From an uncultured Candidatus Competibacteraceae bacterium (GTDB lineage Bacteria; Pseudomonadota; Gammaproteobacteria; Competibacterales; Competibacteraceae), in assembly GCA_937872125.1 (NCBI GenBank), contig CALMNY010000454.1, positions 1 through 7,262 on the forward strand: a DNA stretch of 7,262 nt, read 5' to 3'. The stretch's first letter is position 1, and the number at the start of each line of letters is the position of its first letter. The notes beneath the pieces are model-generated. The model made no database searches and was not told the origin of the DNA. It was given only the letters and a program-made list of their open reading frames with translations. This document shows, one piece after another, positions 1 through 5,912 of the stretch. A program made the position numbers and the translations under genes.

Positions 1-91
1 GGTGGTTAGTCCGCCGATAGTCAACCCACCAGCTTCCATCTGATGATGTTTGAGATTAGAGCATGACGCAACTTATTTCCAGTGAGGTCTC
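1..91. other. Intergenic stretch downstream of mtnA
   Basis: No gene is supported here. On the minus strand this is the 3' flank of mtnA. I see no hairpin followed by a T-run, so no mtnA terminator is evident. Positions 1-30 form an imperfect dyad: GGTGG at 1-5 faces CCACC at 26-30, with scattered further pairs inside. This could be the start of a terminator cut by the window edge. On the minus strand a TTGACT hexamer (19-24) resembles a -35 box, but its -10 would lie outside the window, so it cannot be judged. Confidence 0.4.
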
Positions 92-1150
92 TCATGTCGC
101 CATTAACCGCGCCATCTTCTCTGCATCCGGGGCCAGGGCTACTCCGCGCTCGGTCACCAGCGCATCCACCAGCGCCGCCGGGGTCACGTCGAACGACGGA
201 TTCCAGACTTCAGCCCCGGCGGCGGCGACCGGTTGCCCGCCCAACGTCAGCAATTCCTCGGCGGCGCGCTGCTCGATGGGAATGGCCGCGCCGTTGGGGA
301 TGTGCATATCCACGGTGGACGTGGGCGCCACCACCATGAATCGCACCCCGTGATAGCGCGCCGCCACCGCCAAGCCGTAGGTGCCGATCTTGTTGGCGAC
401 ATCGCCATTGGCGGCGATTCGGTCCGCCCCGACGATGACCCAGCGCACCCTGCCGCACTGCATCAGCGCCGCCGCCGCGCCATCCGCCAGCAGCGTCACC
501 GGAATGCCGTCCTCCGCCAGTTCCCAGGCGGTCAGTCGCGCGCCTTGCAACCAGGGTCGGGTCTCGTCGGCGTAAACCCGCTCGATCAGTCCCTGCTCAT
601 AACCCCGCCGGATGACTCCCAGCGCGGTGCCATAGCCGCCGGTGGCCAGCGCGCCGGCATTGCAATGGGTCAGTACCGCCCCGCGCGCGCCCAGCAGCGC
701 CGCGCCCAGTCCGCCCATCCGCCGGTTGGCGGCGATATCCTCTTCATGAATCATCCGCGCTTCGGTCAGCAACCGTTCCGCCGGATCGCCGGCGGTTTGG
801 GCGATGACCCGCTCCATGCGCCGCAACGCCCAAACCAGGTTGACAGCGGTCGGGCGGGCGGCGGCCAATGCAGCGAGATCGTCGCCGATCCGCTCGCGCC
901 AGTGATCCGGACTCTCGACGTGGCGGGCGCGCGCCGCCAATACGACGCCATAGGCAGCGGCGATGCCAATCGCCGGCGCGCCCCGCACCACCATGTCTTG
1001 AATAGCCTTGGCGACTTCCGCCGCGTCCGTCAGCCGCCGATAGAGCAGCGCGCCCGGCAATTGGCGCTGATCCAGCAGTTCCAAGGCATTCTCGCGCCAG
1101 ACGACGGCGCGGATGCGATCATGAAGAGGGGTCACAGCGATTGAATCCAA
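92..1150 (-). CDS. mtnA: S-methyl-5-thioribose-1-phosphate isomerase (MtnA)
   Basis: This cytoplasmic enzyme of methionine salvage converts 5-methylthioribose-1-phosphate to 5-methylthioribulose-1-phosphate. The protein has 352 residues, the usual family length. Visible signatures are [13 protein letters not shown] (residues 56-68), [18 protein letters not shown] (161-178) with the catalytic-type Cys163, [17 protein letters not shown] (195-211), and [19 protein letters not shown] (241-259) with the catalytic-type Asp243. These match the Cys/Asp pair known from the Bacillus subtilis enzyme (Cys160, Asp240). The C-terminus ([18 protein letters not shown]) is also typical. The start is a TTG at 1150: an in-frame TGA lies just upstream and no ATG is available. 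A GTG at 1135 is the only close alternative. Neither start has a clear ribosome binding site. The gene is divergent from the OmpA gene. In Pseudomonas mtnA adjoins the MTA deaminase gene; here the OmpA gene separates them. The family call is secure and the start is not. Confidence 0.96.
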   Translation of the reverse strand: MDSIAVTPLHDRIRAVVWRENALELLDQRQLPGALLYRRLTDAAEVAKAIQDMVVRGAPAIGIAAAYGVVLAARARHVESPDHWRERIGDDLAALAAARPTAVNLVWALRRMERVIAQTAGDPAERLLTEARMIHEEDIAANRRMGGLGAALLGARGAVLTHCNAGALATGGYGTALGVIRRGYEQGLIERVYADETRPWLQGARLTAWELAEDGIPVTLLADGAAAALMQCGRVRWVIVGADRIAANGDVANKIGTYGLAVAARYHGVRFMVVAPTSTVDMHIPNGAAIPIEQRAAEELLTLGGQPVAAAGAEVWNPSFDVTPAALVDALVTERGVALAPDAEKMARLMAT

Positions 1151-1221
1151 TTGAAAATTTAGCCGTCATCCGACGCTGCTCAAGACAATTGTGTTTTTAC
1201 AACAAGCAGAATTCAGGCGGG

Positions 1222-1230
1222 ATTATCACA
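1222..1230 (-). promoter_or_regulatory. Possible extended -10 element for mtnA
   Basis: Read on the minus strand, TGTGATAAT (1230 down to 1222) looks like an extended -10 box: GATAAT preceded by TGN. It lies about 72 bases upstream of the TTG start of mtnA. No -35 box stands at normal spacing; a TTGGCA at 1241-1246 is only 13 bases away. The call rests on one short motif in an AT-rich region and is weak. Confidence 0.22.
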
Positions 1231-1243
1231 AAAAATTGCTTGC

Positions 1244-1279
1244 CAAAATGCTAAGATAACGCGCAAAATGCAAGCATTT
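1244..1279. repeat. CAAAATGC repeats with inverted repeat, possible operator
   Basis: The octamer CAAAATGC occurs at 1244-1251 and again at 1264-1271, exactly 20 bases apart (about two helical turns). The second copy is also the left arm of a perfect inverted repeat, AAATGC-AA-GCATTT, at 1266-1279. The cluster lies between the candidate mtnA and ompA promoters, and the inverted repeat is centred about 60 bases upstream of the predicted ompA start point. That arrangement fits a binding site for a dimeric regulator serving one or both genes. I recognise no regulator family from it, and AT-rich DNA gives such patterns by chance fairly easily. Confidence 0.35.
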
Positions 1280-1299
1280 ATTGCTGGCACAACATTTTT

Positions 1300-1327
1300 T
1301 TGCAATTCTGACACAACGTTGTATCAT
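1300..1327 (+). promoter_or_regulatory. Candidate sigma-70 promoter of the OmpA-family gene
   Basis: The -35 box TTGCAA (1300-1305; 4 of 6 consensus) and -10 box TATCAT (1322-1327; 5 of 6) are separated by 16 bases. Transcription would start near 1334, giving an untranslated leader of about 136 bases before the ATG at 1470. The DNA just upstream of the -35 is T-rich (1295-1301). A near-perfect palindrome occupies the spacer and -10 region, so the promoter may be repressible. Confidence 0.45.
1309..1326. promoter_or_regulatory. 18-base near-perfect palindrome overlapping the ompA promoter
   Basis: TGACACAACGTTGTATCA is symmetric except for one base pair position: TGA and TCA flank the perfect 10-base palindrome ACAACGTTGT (1313-1322). 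It fills the space between the proposed -35 and -10 boxes and covers most of the -10, the classic position for a repressor operator. The identity of the binding protein is unknown and the function is inferred from symmetry and position only. Confidence 0.4.
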
Positions 1328-1336
1328 TACATCATG

Positions 1337-1391
1337 ACCGGCCGGTTCGCCGTTCCGGTATGCTGATTGAGTGGATGATCGCGGTTCGATC
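1337..1391 (+). promoter_or_regulatory. Hairpins in the ompA 5' leader
   Basis: The predicted leader contains ACCGGCCGGT (1337-1346), a perfect 10-base palindrome. Its first half can instead pair with CCGGT at 1355-1359. A second short hairpin is GATCG (1377-1381), loop CGGTT, CGATC (1387-1391). Structured leaders of similar length are known to stabilise the ompA mRNA of Escherichia coli. Whether this one does so is an inference from length and pairing alone. Confidence 0.3.
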
Positions 1392-1455
1392 GAGCGTGGT
1401 CTCTGCGATTCAAAGTTTGAACGTACCGTGCACAGAATTTTCTGAGTGCCTGTTT

Positions 1456-1462
1456 GGGAGAG
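1456..1462 (+). promoter_or_regulatory. Ribosome binding site fixing the OmpA start
   Basis: GGGAGAG ends 7 bases before the ATG at 1470. It supports that ATG over an in-frame GTG at 1446, which would place eight extra residues before an otherwise perfect signal peptide. Confidence 0.7.
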
Positions 1463-1469
1463 TATACCG

Positions 1470-2081
1470 ATGAAAGTAAAACTGCATAAGCTTGGCTTGG
1501 GCCTGGCTGCCTCTGTGGTGCTGTTCGCCGCCCTGCCCGCGCACGCGGCCAACAAGTATGGCTGCATCTACGCCGTGGATCCGTGGGACAGGATCGTCAA
1601 GGATCCCTATGGCCGTTGCATCCGCACGCCCTACTGGACCGCTGACAAGGATGTGGCCGAGTGCGGCGGCGGCGCACCGGTCGAACCGGCGCAGCCGACG
1701 TGCGAAAAGGTCACGCTCGGCACCGACGCGCTCTTCGCCTTCGATCGCTACGATCTGAAACCGACAGGGCAGGCCAGGCTAAACCAGTTGGCGTCCGACA
1801 TCAATCGGGCTGAGCGGGTCTCCACGGTCAAGGTGGTCGGCCACACCGACAGCAAGGGCACCGACGCCTACAACATGCGGCTGGGCCAGCGCCGCGCCGA
1901 CACCGTGGCCAGCTTCCTGGTGTCCAGGAACGTGCCCGCCGCCAAGATCCGCGCCAGCAGCATGGGCGAGTCTCAGCCGGTCGCGCCCAACACCCTGCCC
2001 AATGGCAGGGACAATCCGGAAGGTCGCGCTCTGAATCGCCGGGTGGAAGTCACCACCGTCACGGATATGTGCCGCGAGTAA
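1470..2081 (+). CDS. OmpA-family peptidoglycan-binding periplasmic protein
   Basis: The 203-residue precursor is likely exported to the periplasm, where its OmpA C-terminal domain would hold the peptidoglycan diaminopimelate group. Residues 1-26 form a clear Sec signal peptide: K-rich start, hydrophobic core LGLGLAASVVLFAALP, cleavage after AHA. There is no lipobox Cys. Residues 27-80 are a small Cys-containing region (Cys32, 50, 65, 78) with the pattern DPYGRCIRTPYW, seen before the OmpA domain in other beta- and gammaproteobacterial proteins. The OmpA domain spans about 81-197. GHTDSKGTDAYNMRLGQRRA carries Asp127 and Arg142, spaced like the peptidoglycan-binding Asp271/Arg286 pair of E. coli OmpA, and NRRVEV is at 189-194. 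There is no beta-barrel domain, so this is not a porin-type OmpA. It stands alone between its own promoter and a strong terminator. Family call firm; no specific name assigned. Confidence 0.93.
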   Translation: MKVKLHKLGLGLAASVVLFAALPAHAANKYGCIYAVDPWDRIVKDPYGRCIRTPYWTADKDVAECGGGAPVEPAQPTCEKVTLGTDALFAFDRYDLKPTGQARLNQLASDINRAERVSTVKVVGHTDSKGTDAYNMRLGQRRADTVASFLVSRNVPAAKIRASSMGESQPVAPNTLPNGRDNPEGRALNRRVEVTTVTDMCRE

Positions 2082-2110
2082 TTCCCTGGCGGTTTTGTCC
2101 TGCTAAATCC

Positions 2111-2138
2111 ACGCCCCGGTTCGCCGGGGCGTTTTTTT
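2111..2138 (+). terminator. Rho-independent terminator of the OmpA gene
   Basis: A perfect 9-base-pair stem, ACGCCCCGG (2111-2119) with CCGGGGCGT (2124-2132), closes a TTCG loop (2120-2123). The T-run at 2132-2138 follows directly. It begins 29 bases after the OmpA stop codon. UUCG-type loops are unusually stable, so termination should be efficient. Confidence 0.93.
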
Positions 2139-2164
2139 GCGCTCCGAATATCCGCCGTTATAAT
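2137..2164 (+). promoter_or_regulatory. Candidate sigma-70 promoter of mtaD-ubiG-mupP
   Basis: A perfect TATAAT (-10) lies at 2159-2164, with TTGCGC (2137-2142) as a weak -35 at 16-base spacing. The first two bases of the -35 are the end of the preceding terminator's T-run. The start point would be near 2171, leaving a leader of only about 23 bases before the mtaD ATG, with room for its ribosome binding site GGAGA at 2180-2184. Confidence 0.5.
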
Positions 2165-2193
2165 CCGCGCGCCCCGTTCGGAGAATCCCCGCC

Positions 2194-3522
2194 ATGCCGC
2201 AACCCATCGCCACCCTGCTTAACGCCCGCTGGATCGTACCGGTCGAACCGGAAGGGCAGGTGCTGGAGCATCACGCTCTGGCGATTGAGGAGGGCCGTAT
2301 CCTCGCGCTTCTGCCCCAAGTGGAAGCGGCGGTTCGCTACCGCGCGGCCACCTGCCTCAACTTCGACCACCACGTTCTGCTGCCCGGCCTGATCAACGCC
2401 CACACCCACGCCAGCATGACCCTGTTGCGGGGCTTCGCCGACGATCTGCCGCTGATGCGCTGGCTGCAAGAGCATATCTGGCCGGCGGAAACCCGCTGGG
2501 TTGATCCTGACTTCGTCCGCGACGGCAGCCGGCTGGCTATGGCGGAGATGCTGCGTGGCGGCGTGACCTGTTTCAACGACATGTATTTCTTCCCGGAAGT
2601 GACCGCTGCCGTGGCGCGGGACTGCGGGATGCGCGCCTGCGTGGGTCTGATCGCCGTTGATTTTCCCACCGCCTACGCCCGCGATCTGGACGAGTATTTG
2701 GACAAGGGGTTGGCGCTGCACACGGCGTTGCAGGCTGAACCCTGCCTGCATACCGCGTTTGCCCCCCATGCGGCGTACACGGTCTCAGCTCCGGCGCTGG
2801 AACGGATCGGTCGGTTGGCGGCGGACCTGGCGATTCCGGTCCACATTCACCTCCACGAAACTGCTGCTGAAGTCGCCGATTTTCAGGCCCGGCACGGCAG
2901 TCGGCCGCTGGCGCGGCTGGCGCAACTGGGACTGTTGTCGCCGCGCCTGCTGGCGGTCCACATGACCCAGCTCGAACCGGCTGAAATGGACTGGCTGGCG
3001 CAAGCGGGCGCTCACGTCGCCCATTGCCCGGAATCCAATCTCAAGCTGGCCAACGGCTTCTGCCCGACGGCCCGGCTCGACGCCGCCGGGGTCAATGTCG
3101 CCATCGGCACCGATGGCGCGGCCAGCAATAATGATCTCGATCTGTTCGGCGAACTGCGCGCTGCCGCCCTGCTCGGCAAGGCCGTGGCGGGCGATCCCGC
3201 CGTGCTGCCCGCCGCGCGGGTGCTGCGCATGGCTACGCTGAACGGTGCGCGGGCGCTGGGGCTGGGCGATGAGATCGGCTCGCTCGAACCCGGCAAGGCC
3301 GCCGACCTGATCGCCGTGGATCTCGGCCAGCCGGAAACCGAACCGGTCTACCATCCCATCTCGCAACTGGTCTACGCCGTTGGCCGCCATCAGGTCAGCG
3401 ATGTTTGGGTCGCCGGTCAGCGGCTGCTGGCCGACCGGCGCCTGACCACGCTGGACCTGGCTGAGATTCTCCAGCGCGCGCGCGACTGGCGGGACAAAAT
3501 TCAGGCGGGCCACCGGGCGTAA
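2194..3522 (+). CDS. mtaD: 5-methylthioadenosine/S-adenosylhomocysteine deaminase (MtaD)
   Basis: This amidohydrolase-superfamily enzyme deaminates the adenine ring of 5'-methylthioadenosine and/or S-adenosylhomocysteine to the inosine form in the cytoplasm. In Pseudomonas the methylthioinosine is then phosphorolysed to methylthioribose-1-P, the MtnA substrate. The 442 residues match family length. The metal site is visible: HTH (His70, His72), His219 in HIHLHE, and Asp307 in GTDGAASNNDLDLFGE. Glu97 (IWPAE), His192 (APHAAYT) and Glu222 fit the substrate-binding and proton-transfer positions known from Thermotoga TM0936. The C-terminal EPGKAADLIAVD (residues 367-378 or so) is the usual composite beta-domain motif. 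The ATG at 2194 has GGAGA 9 bases upstream. It is likely the first gene of a unit with ubiG. Other TRZ/ATZ-type deaminases share this fold, but the genomic company of mtnA and ubiG supports MtaD. Preference for MTA over SAH cannot be read from sequence. Confidence 0.92.
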   Translation: MPQPIATLLNARWIVPVEPEGQVLEHHALAIEEGRILALLPQVEAAVRYRAATCLNFDHHVLLPGLINAHTHASMTLLRGFADDLPLMRWLQEHIWPAETRWVDPDFVRDGSRLAMAEMLRGGVTCFNDMYFFPEVTAAVARDCGMRACVGLIAVDFPTAYARDLDEYLDKGLALHTALQAEPCLHTAFAPHAAYTVSAPALERIGRLAADLAIPVHIHLHETAAEVADFQARHGSRPLARLAQLGLLSPRLLAVHMTQLEPAEMDWLAQAGAHVAHCPESNLKLANGFCPTARLDAAGVNVAIGTDGAASNNDLDLFGELRAAALLGKAVAGDPAVLPAARVLRMATLNGARALGLGDEIGSLEPGKAADLIAVDLGQPETEPVYHPISQLVYAVGRHQVSDVWVAGQRLLADRRLTTLDLAEILQRARDWRDKIQAGHRA

Positions 3523-3578
3523 ATCGCGCTGTCCGCCAGTCAAAGCCACCAGCAAACCCTTCCATAACTCCTTCGTTT

Positions 3579-3583
3579 TAAGG
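3579..3583 (+). promoter_or_regulatory. Ribosome binding site of ubiG
   Basis: TAAGG ends 11 bases before the ATG at 3595, a slightly long spacing. The 72-base gap between mtaD and ubiG (3523-3594) shows no convincing terminator or promoter, so I infer read-through from mtaD. Confidence 0.4.
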
Positions 3584-3594
3584 TACTCCAGGCT

Positions 3595-4314
3595 ATGACG
3601 ACCGCCCCTCTCAATGTGGATGAACAGGAACTCGCCAAATTCGAGGCGCTCGCCAGCCGCTGGTGGGACCCGGATAGCGAGTTCAAACCCCTGCACGACA
3701 TCAACCCCCTGCGGCTGGATTACATCGCTGAACGGGTCGGCGACCTGGCTGGCCAGCAGGTGCTGGATGTCGGTTGTGGCGGTGGCATCCTGGCCGAGAG
3801 CATGGCCCTGCGCGGCGCTCAGGTGCTGGGCATTGACATGGGCGAAGCGCCGCTGGCGGTGGCGCAGTTACACCAACTGGAATCCGGGGTGGAACTGGAG
3901 TACCGGCGCACCACGGCGGAACAACTGGCGGAAAGCGAAGCCGCCCACTTCGACGTGGTGACCTGCATGGAGATGCTGGAACATGTCCCCGATCCAGCTT
4001 CAACGATTCGGGCCTGCGCCCGGCTGGTCAAACCGGGTGGCCATCTGTTCTTCTCCACCATCAACCGCAACCCGAAGTCGTATTTATTCGCCATCATCGG
4101 CGCGGAATACGTGTTGCGGCTGCTGCCCAGAGGCACGCACGACTACCGCAAATTCGTCCGTCCTTCGGAACTGGACGGCTGGATTCGCGCCGCCGGGCTG
4201 ACGCTCCGCCAGATCACCGGCTTGCATTACAACCCGCTGACTGGGCGCTACTGGCTGGGGCCGGGCGTCAGGGTCAACTATATGGTCCATTGCCAGCCGG
4301 ATGCAGCGGCATGA
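3595..4314 (+). CDS. ubiG: Ubiquinone biosynthesis O-methyltransferase (UbiG)
   Basis: UbiG performs both O-methylation steps of ubiquinone synthesis (the 2-polyprenyl-6-hydroxyphenol and 3-demethylubiquinol steps), using SAM and releasing S-adenosylhomocysteine. It acts at the inner face of the cytoplasmic membrane. The 239 residues agree with the family. The N-terminal [20 protein letters not shown] (7-26) is the UbiG signature. It is followed by the class I SAM-binding motif [13 protein letters not shown] (56-68), the acidic residue Asp81 in GID, the [10 protein letters not shown] motif (125-134), [14 protein letters not shown] (146-159) and [17 protein letters not shown] (177-193), which is also specific to UbiG. 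The stop codon overlaps the ATG of the next gene by four bases (ATGA, 4311-4314), so the two are probably translationally coupled. The upstream deaminase may help remove the SAH this enzyme makes. Confidence 0.97.
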   Translation: MTTAPLNVDEQELAKFEALASRWWDPDSEFKPLHDINPLRLDYIAERVGDLAGQQVLDVGCGGGILAESMALRGAQVLGIDMGEAPLAVAQLHQLESGVELEYRRTTAEQLAESEAAHFDVVTCMEMLEHVPDPASTIRACARLVKPGGHLFFSTINRNPKSYLFAIIGAEYVLRLLPRGTHDYRKFVRPSELDGWIRAAGLTLRQITGLHYNPLTGRYWLGPGVRVNYMVHCQPDAAA

Positions 4315-4988
4315 ACCCGCCGCCGCGCGCCTGCGTGCTGTTCGACCTGGACGGTACCCTGCTGGACACCGCTCCCGATTTGACAGCGGCTCTGAACCGG
4401 CTGCGGCGCGAGCGCGGCGACCCTGAACTGTCGCCCGCCGCCATCCGGCCCACCGTGTCTCACGGCTCGCCGGGGATGCTGAAGCTCGGCTTCGGCCTGG
4501 AGCCTGATGACGCCCGCTATGCTGAATTGAATCAGCGGTTTCTGGCCTTGTACCGCGAGGCCATCGCCGTGCAAACCGCGCTGTTTCCCGGCATGGCCGA
4601 GGTGTTGACCCACTTGGAAGCCGTTGGCATCCCCTGGGGCGTGGTCACCAACAAGCCGGGCTGGCTGACCGAACCGTTGCTGAAAGCCTTGGCGCTATGG
4701 GCGCGGGCGGCCTGCGTGGTCAGCGGCGATACCCTGGATAAACGCAAGCCGGACCCTGAGCCGTTGTGGTACGCCTGCGAACGAGTAGGGGTCGCGCCCG
4801 CCTGCGCCCTGTATGTCGGCGACGCCGAGCGGGATGTGCAGGCGGGCAACCGGGCCGGGATGACGACCCTGGTGGCTGGATTTGGCTATCTGGGGGCGGA
4901 AGATCGGCCGGAGGAGTGGGGGGCGGCCGGCCTGCTGAACCAGCCGACTGATTTGCTGGGCTGGCTGGCTGGGGCGGGTCGCGGCTAG
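4311..4988 (+). CDS. mupP: HAD phosphatase, probable N-acetylmuramic acid 6-phosphate phosphatase (MupP)
   Basis: This 225-residue haloacid-dehalogenase phosphatase has all four motifs: [10 protein letters not shown] (11-20; nucleophile Asp12, acid/base Asp14), VVTNKP (111-116; Thr113), RKPDP (145-149; Lys146) and [16 protein letters not shown] (169-184; Asp171, Asp175). MupP of Pseudomonas removes the phosphate from MurNAc-6-P in cell-wall recycling, feeding UDP-MurNAc synthesis without de novo MurA. The call rests on the position directly after ubiG, on length, and on the tail pattern [16 protein letters not shown] typical of the ubiG-linked enzyme. The close relative phosphoglycolate phosphatase (Gph) is the main alternative. 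The ATG at 4311 overlaps the ubiG stop. An in-frame TTG at 4290 would add seven residues but has no advantage. The gene ends at a TAG shared, base for base in part, with the convergent phosphatase gene. Confidence 0.85.
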   Translation: MNPPPRACVLFDLDGTLLDTAPDLTAALNRLRRERGDPELSPAAIRPTVSHGSPGMLKLGFGLEPDDARYAELNQRFLALYREAIAVQTALFPGMAEVLTHLEAVGIPWGVVTNKPGWLTEPLLKALALWARAACVVSGDTLDKRKPDPEPLWYACERVGVAPACALYVGDAERDVQAGNRAGMTTLVAGFGYLGAEDRPEEWGAAGLLNQPTDLLGWLAGAGRG

Positions 4989-5893
4989 GGTTTGGCGGCA
5001 GTGCTGACCGTCGGTGCAGCACTGCCTGGCGCCAGCCACCACCAGACGCCGCCTGCCGCCAGCACGCCCAGCACAAGGACCAGCAACGACGCGCGCCGCC
5101 ACAGGCGTCGCCCCCACGTCAGGGTGGGTGAAGATGCCGCCGACCGCGCCCAGAGGACGGTAACGTTATCCTGATGAAGATGGTGATGTTCCGCCACCGC
5201 CGCCAATAACCGGGCGCAAGGGCGGTCTTCGGCCTGGATCCGGCTCAGCAACGCGGCGATTTCCTTTTCATCCAGGGTCAACAGGCCATCGCTGGCCAGC
5301 AGAATCTGATCACCGGGTTCCAGCGGATAGGCTTGGCGCGCCAAGTCCACCAGTTCCAGTTCGGCGCCGGTCACGGCGCTGATCAGCGCATTGCGGTCGG
5401 GATGACGGGCGGCTTCAGCGGCGCTGATCTCCCCGATGTTCACCTGATAGGCCAGGATGCTGCGATAGGCGTGATCCTGATTCAAGCGGTGCAGCCGCCC
5501 TCGCTGCCACAGCCACAACGGCGAGTCGCCTACGCTGATCCAGTACAGTCCTTCTTCCGCCACCACCACGGCCAGTACGGTGCAACCCATCCCGCGCAGC
5601 CCCTGGGGATCGCTCGCCACATCCCGCGCCATCTGCGCGTTGACGCAGGCCAGGGTTTGTTCCAGACGCTGGGGAATGGCGGCGGCGGACACTGTGCCGT
5701 AGGCTTGGACAAAACTGCGCACCGCCAGGGCGCTAGCCCGGGCGCCGGCCTGCTCACCGCCCATGCCGTCGGCCAGTACCAGCAATAGATCACCGGCTTC
5801 CAACTCCGGCGGCAATTCGAAGACCCCGTAGTCATCCTCTTGCCGGGAGCGGTTGCCCAGCGCCGCGCCTTCGTCATGCACCCACGCCGCCAT
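4985..5893 (-). CDS. PP2C-family Ser/Thr protein phosphatase with C-terminal membrane anchor
   Basis: This metal-dependent phosphatase would remove phosphate from Ser/Thr on proteins at the cytoplasmic face of the membrane. The PPM motifs appear in order: GNRSRQEDDYG (13-23; metal/phosphate residues Arg15 or Arg17, Glu19, Asp20), LADGMGGEQAGARAS (40-54; Asp42), GCTVLAV and WISVGDSPLWLW (118-129), ALISAVTG (169-176), LLASDGLL (198-205; Asp202) and QDNVTVLWA (241-249; Asp242). A Gln stands where many relatives have Asn before the Glu-Asp pair. Residues 268-288 (about 20 hydrophobic residues after GRRLWRR) form one membrane span, leaving a short Ala/Thr-rich tail outside. I chose the ATG at 5893 because GGGAGG lies 9 bases upstream. 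The ATG at 5902 abuts that site, and an ATG at 5980 would run deep into the FHA gene. It is the last gene of the minus-strand operon. It resembles the PppA/Stp type used with FHA proteins and kinases; no type VI secretion gene is seen here. Confidence 0.92.
   Translation of the reverse strand: MAAWVHDEGAALGNRSRQEDDYGVFELPPELEAGDLLLVLADGMGGEQAGARASALAVRSFVQAYGTVSAAAIPQRLEQTLACVNAQMARDVASDPQGLRGMGCTVLAVVVAEEGLYWISVGDSPLWLWQRGRLHRLNQDHAYRSILAYQVNIGEISAAEAARHPDRNALISAVTGAELELVDLARQAYPLEPGDQILLASDGLLTLDEKEIAALLSRIQAEDRPCARLLAAVAEHHHLHQDNVTVLWARSAASSPTLTWGRRLWRRASLLVLVLGVLAAGGVWWWLAPGSAAPTVSTAAKP
4997..5026. repeat. Strong hairpin at the convergent gene junction
   Basis: GGCAGTGCTG (4997-5006) is exactly complementary to CAGCACTGCC (5017-5026). 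The loop can add three more pairs, ACC (5007-5009) with GGT (5013-5015), leaving one bulged base. It begins 9 bases after the mupP stop and lies within the last codons of the phosphatase gene. Neither strand has a T-run after it, so it is not a standard terminator. It could block transcription or protect 3' ends of both convergent messages. Confidence 0.5.
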
Positions 5894-5902
5894 ATTACCC
5901 AT

Positions 5903-5908
5903 CCTCCC
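5903..5908 (-). promoter_or_regulatory. Ribosome binding site of the PP2C gene
   Basis: On the minus strand GGGAGG sits in the 19-base gap after the upstream FHA gene's stop. It is 9 bases from the ATG at 5893 and directly touches the ATG at 5902, so it selects 5893 as the start. Confidence 0.75.
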
Positions 5909-5912
5909 AGCG

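Noticed and set aside
1..30. Dyad GGTGG...CCACC as a terminator or REP element
   Set aside because: Pairing is interrupted, no T-run is visible, and the element touches the window edge, so it cannot be assessed.
233..1144. Long plus-strand open frame (303 codons) opposite mtnA
   Set aside because: The complementary strand encodes a full MtnA with catalytic motifs. This frame has biased Gln/Arg/Ala composition and no recognisable domain, as expected for an antisense shadow in GC-rich DNA.
1417..1445. TTGAAC at 1417-1422 as -35 of a second, nearer ompA promoter
   Set aside because: No hexamer close to TATAAT stands 15-19 bases downstream.
1446..1469. GTG at 1446 as start of the OmpA-family gene
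   Set aside because: It would put eight residues before a textbook signal peptide. GGGAGAG is correctly spaced for the ATG at 1470.
2785..3696. Long minus-strand open frame opposite mtaD and ubiG
   Set aside because: It spans the end of one well-supported gene, a gap and the start of another, with no domain. It is a shadow.
4311..4988. Naming the HAD gene phosphoglycolate phosphatase (gph)
   Set aside because: The motifs alone allow it, but position directly after ubiG and the tail pattern favour MupP. Gph is kept as the alternative.
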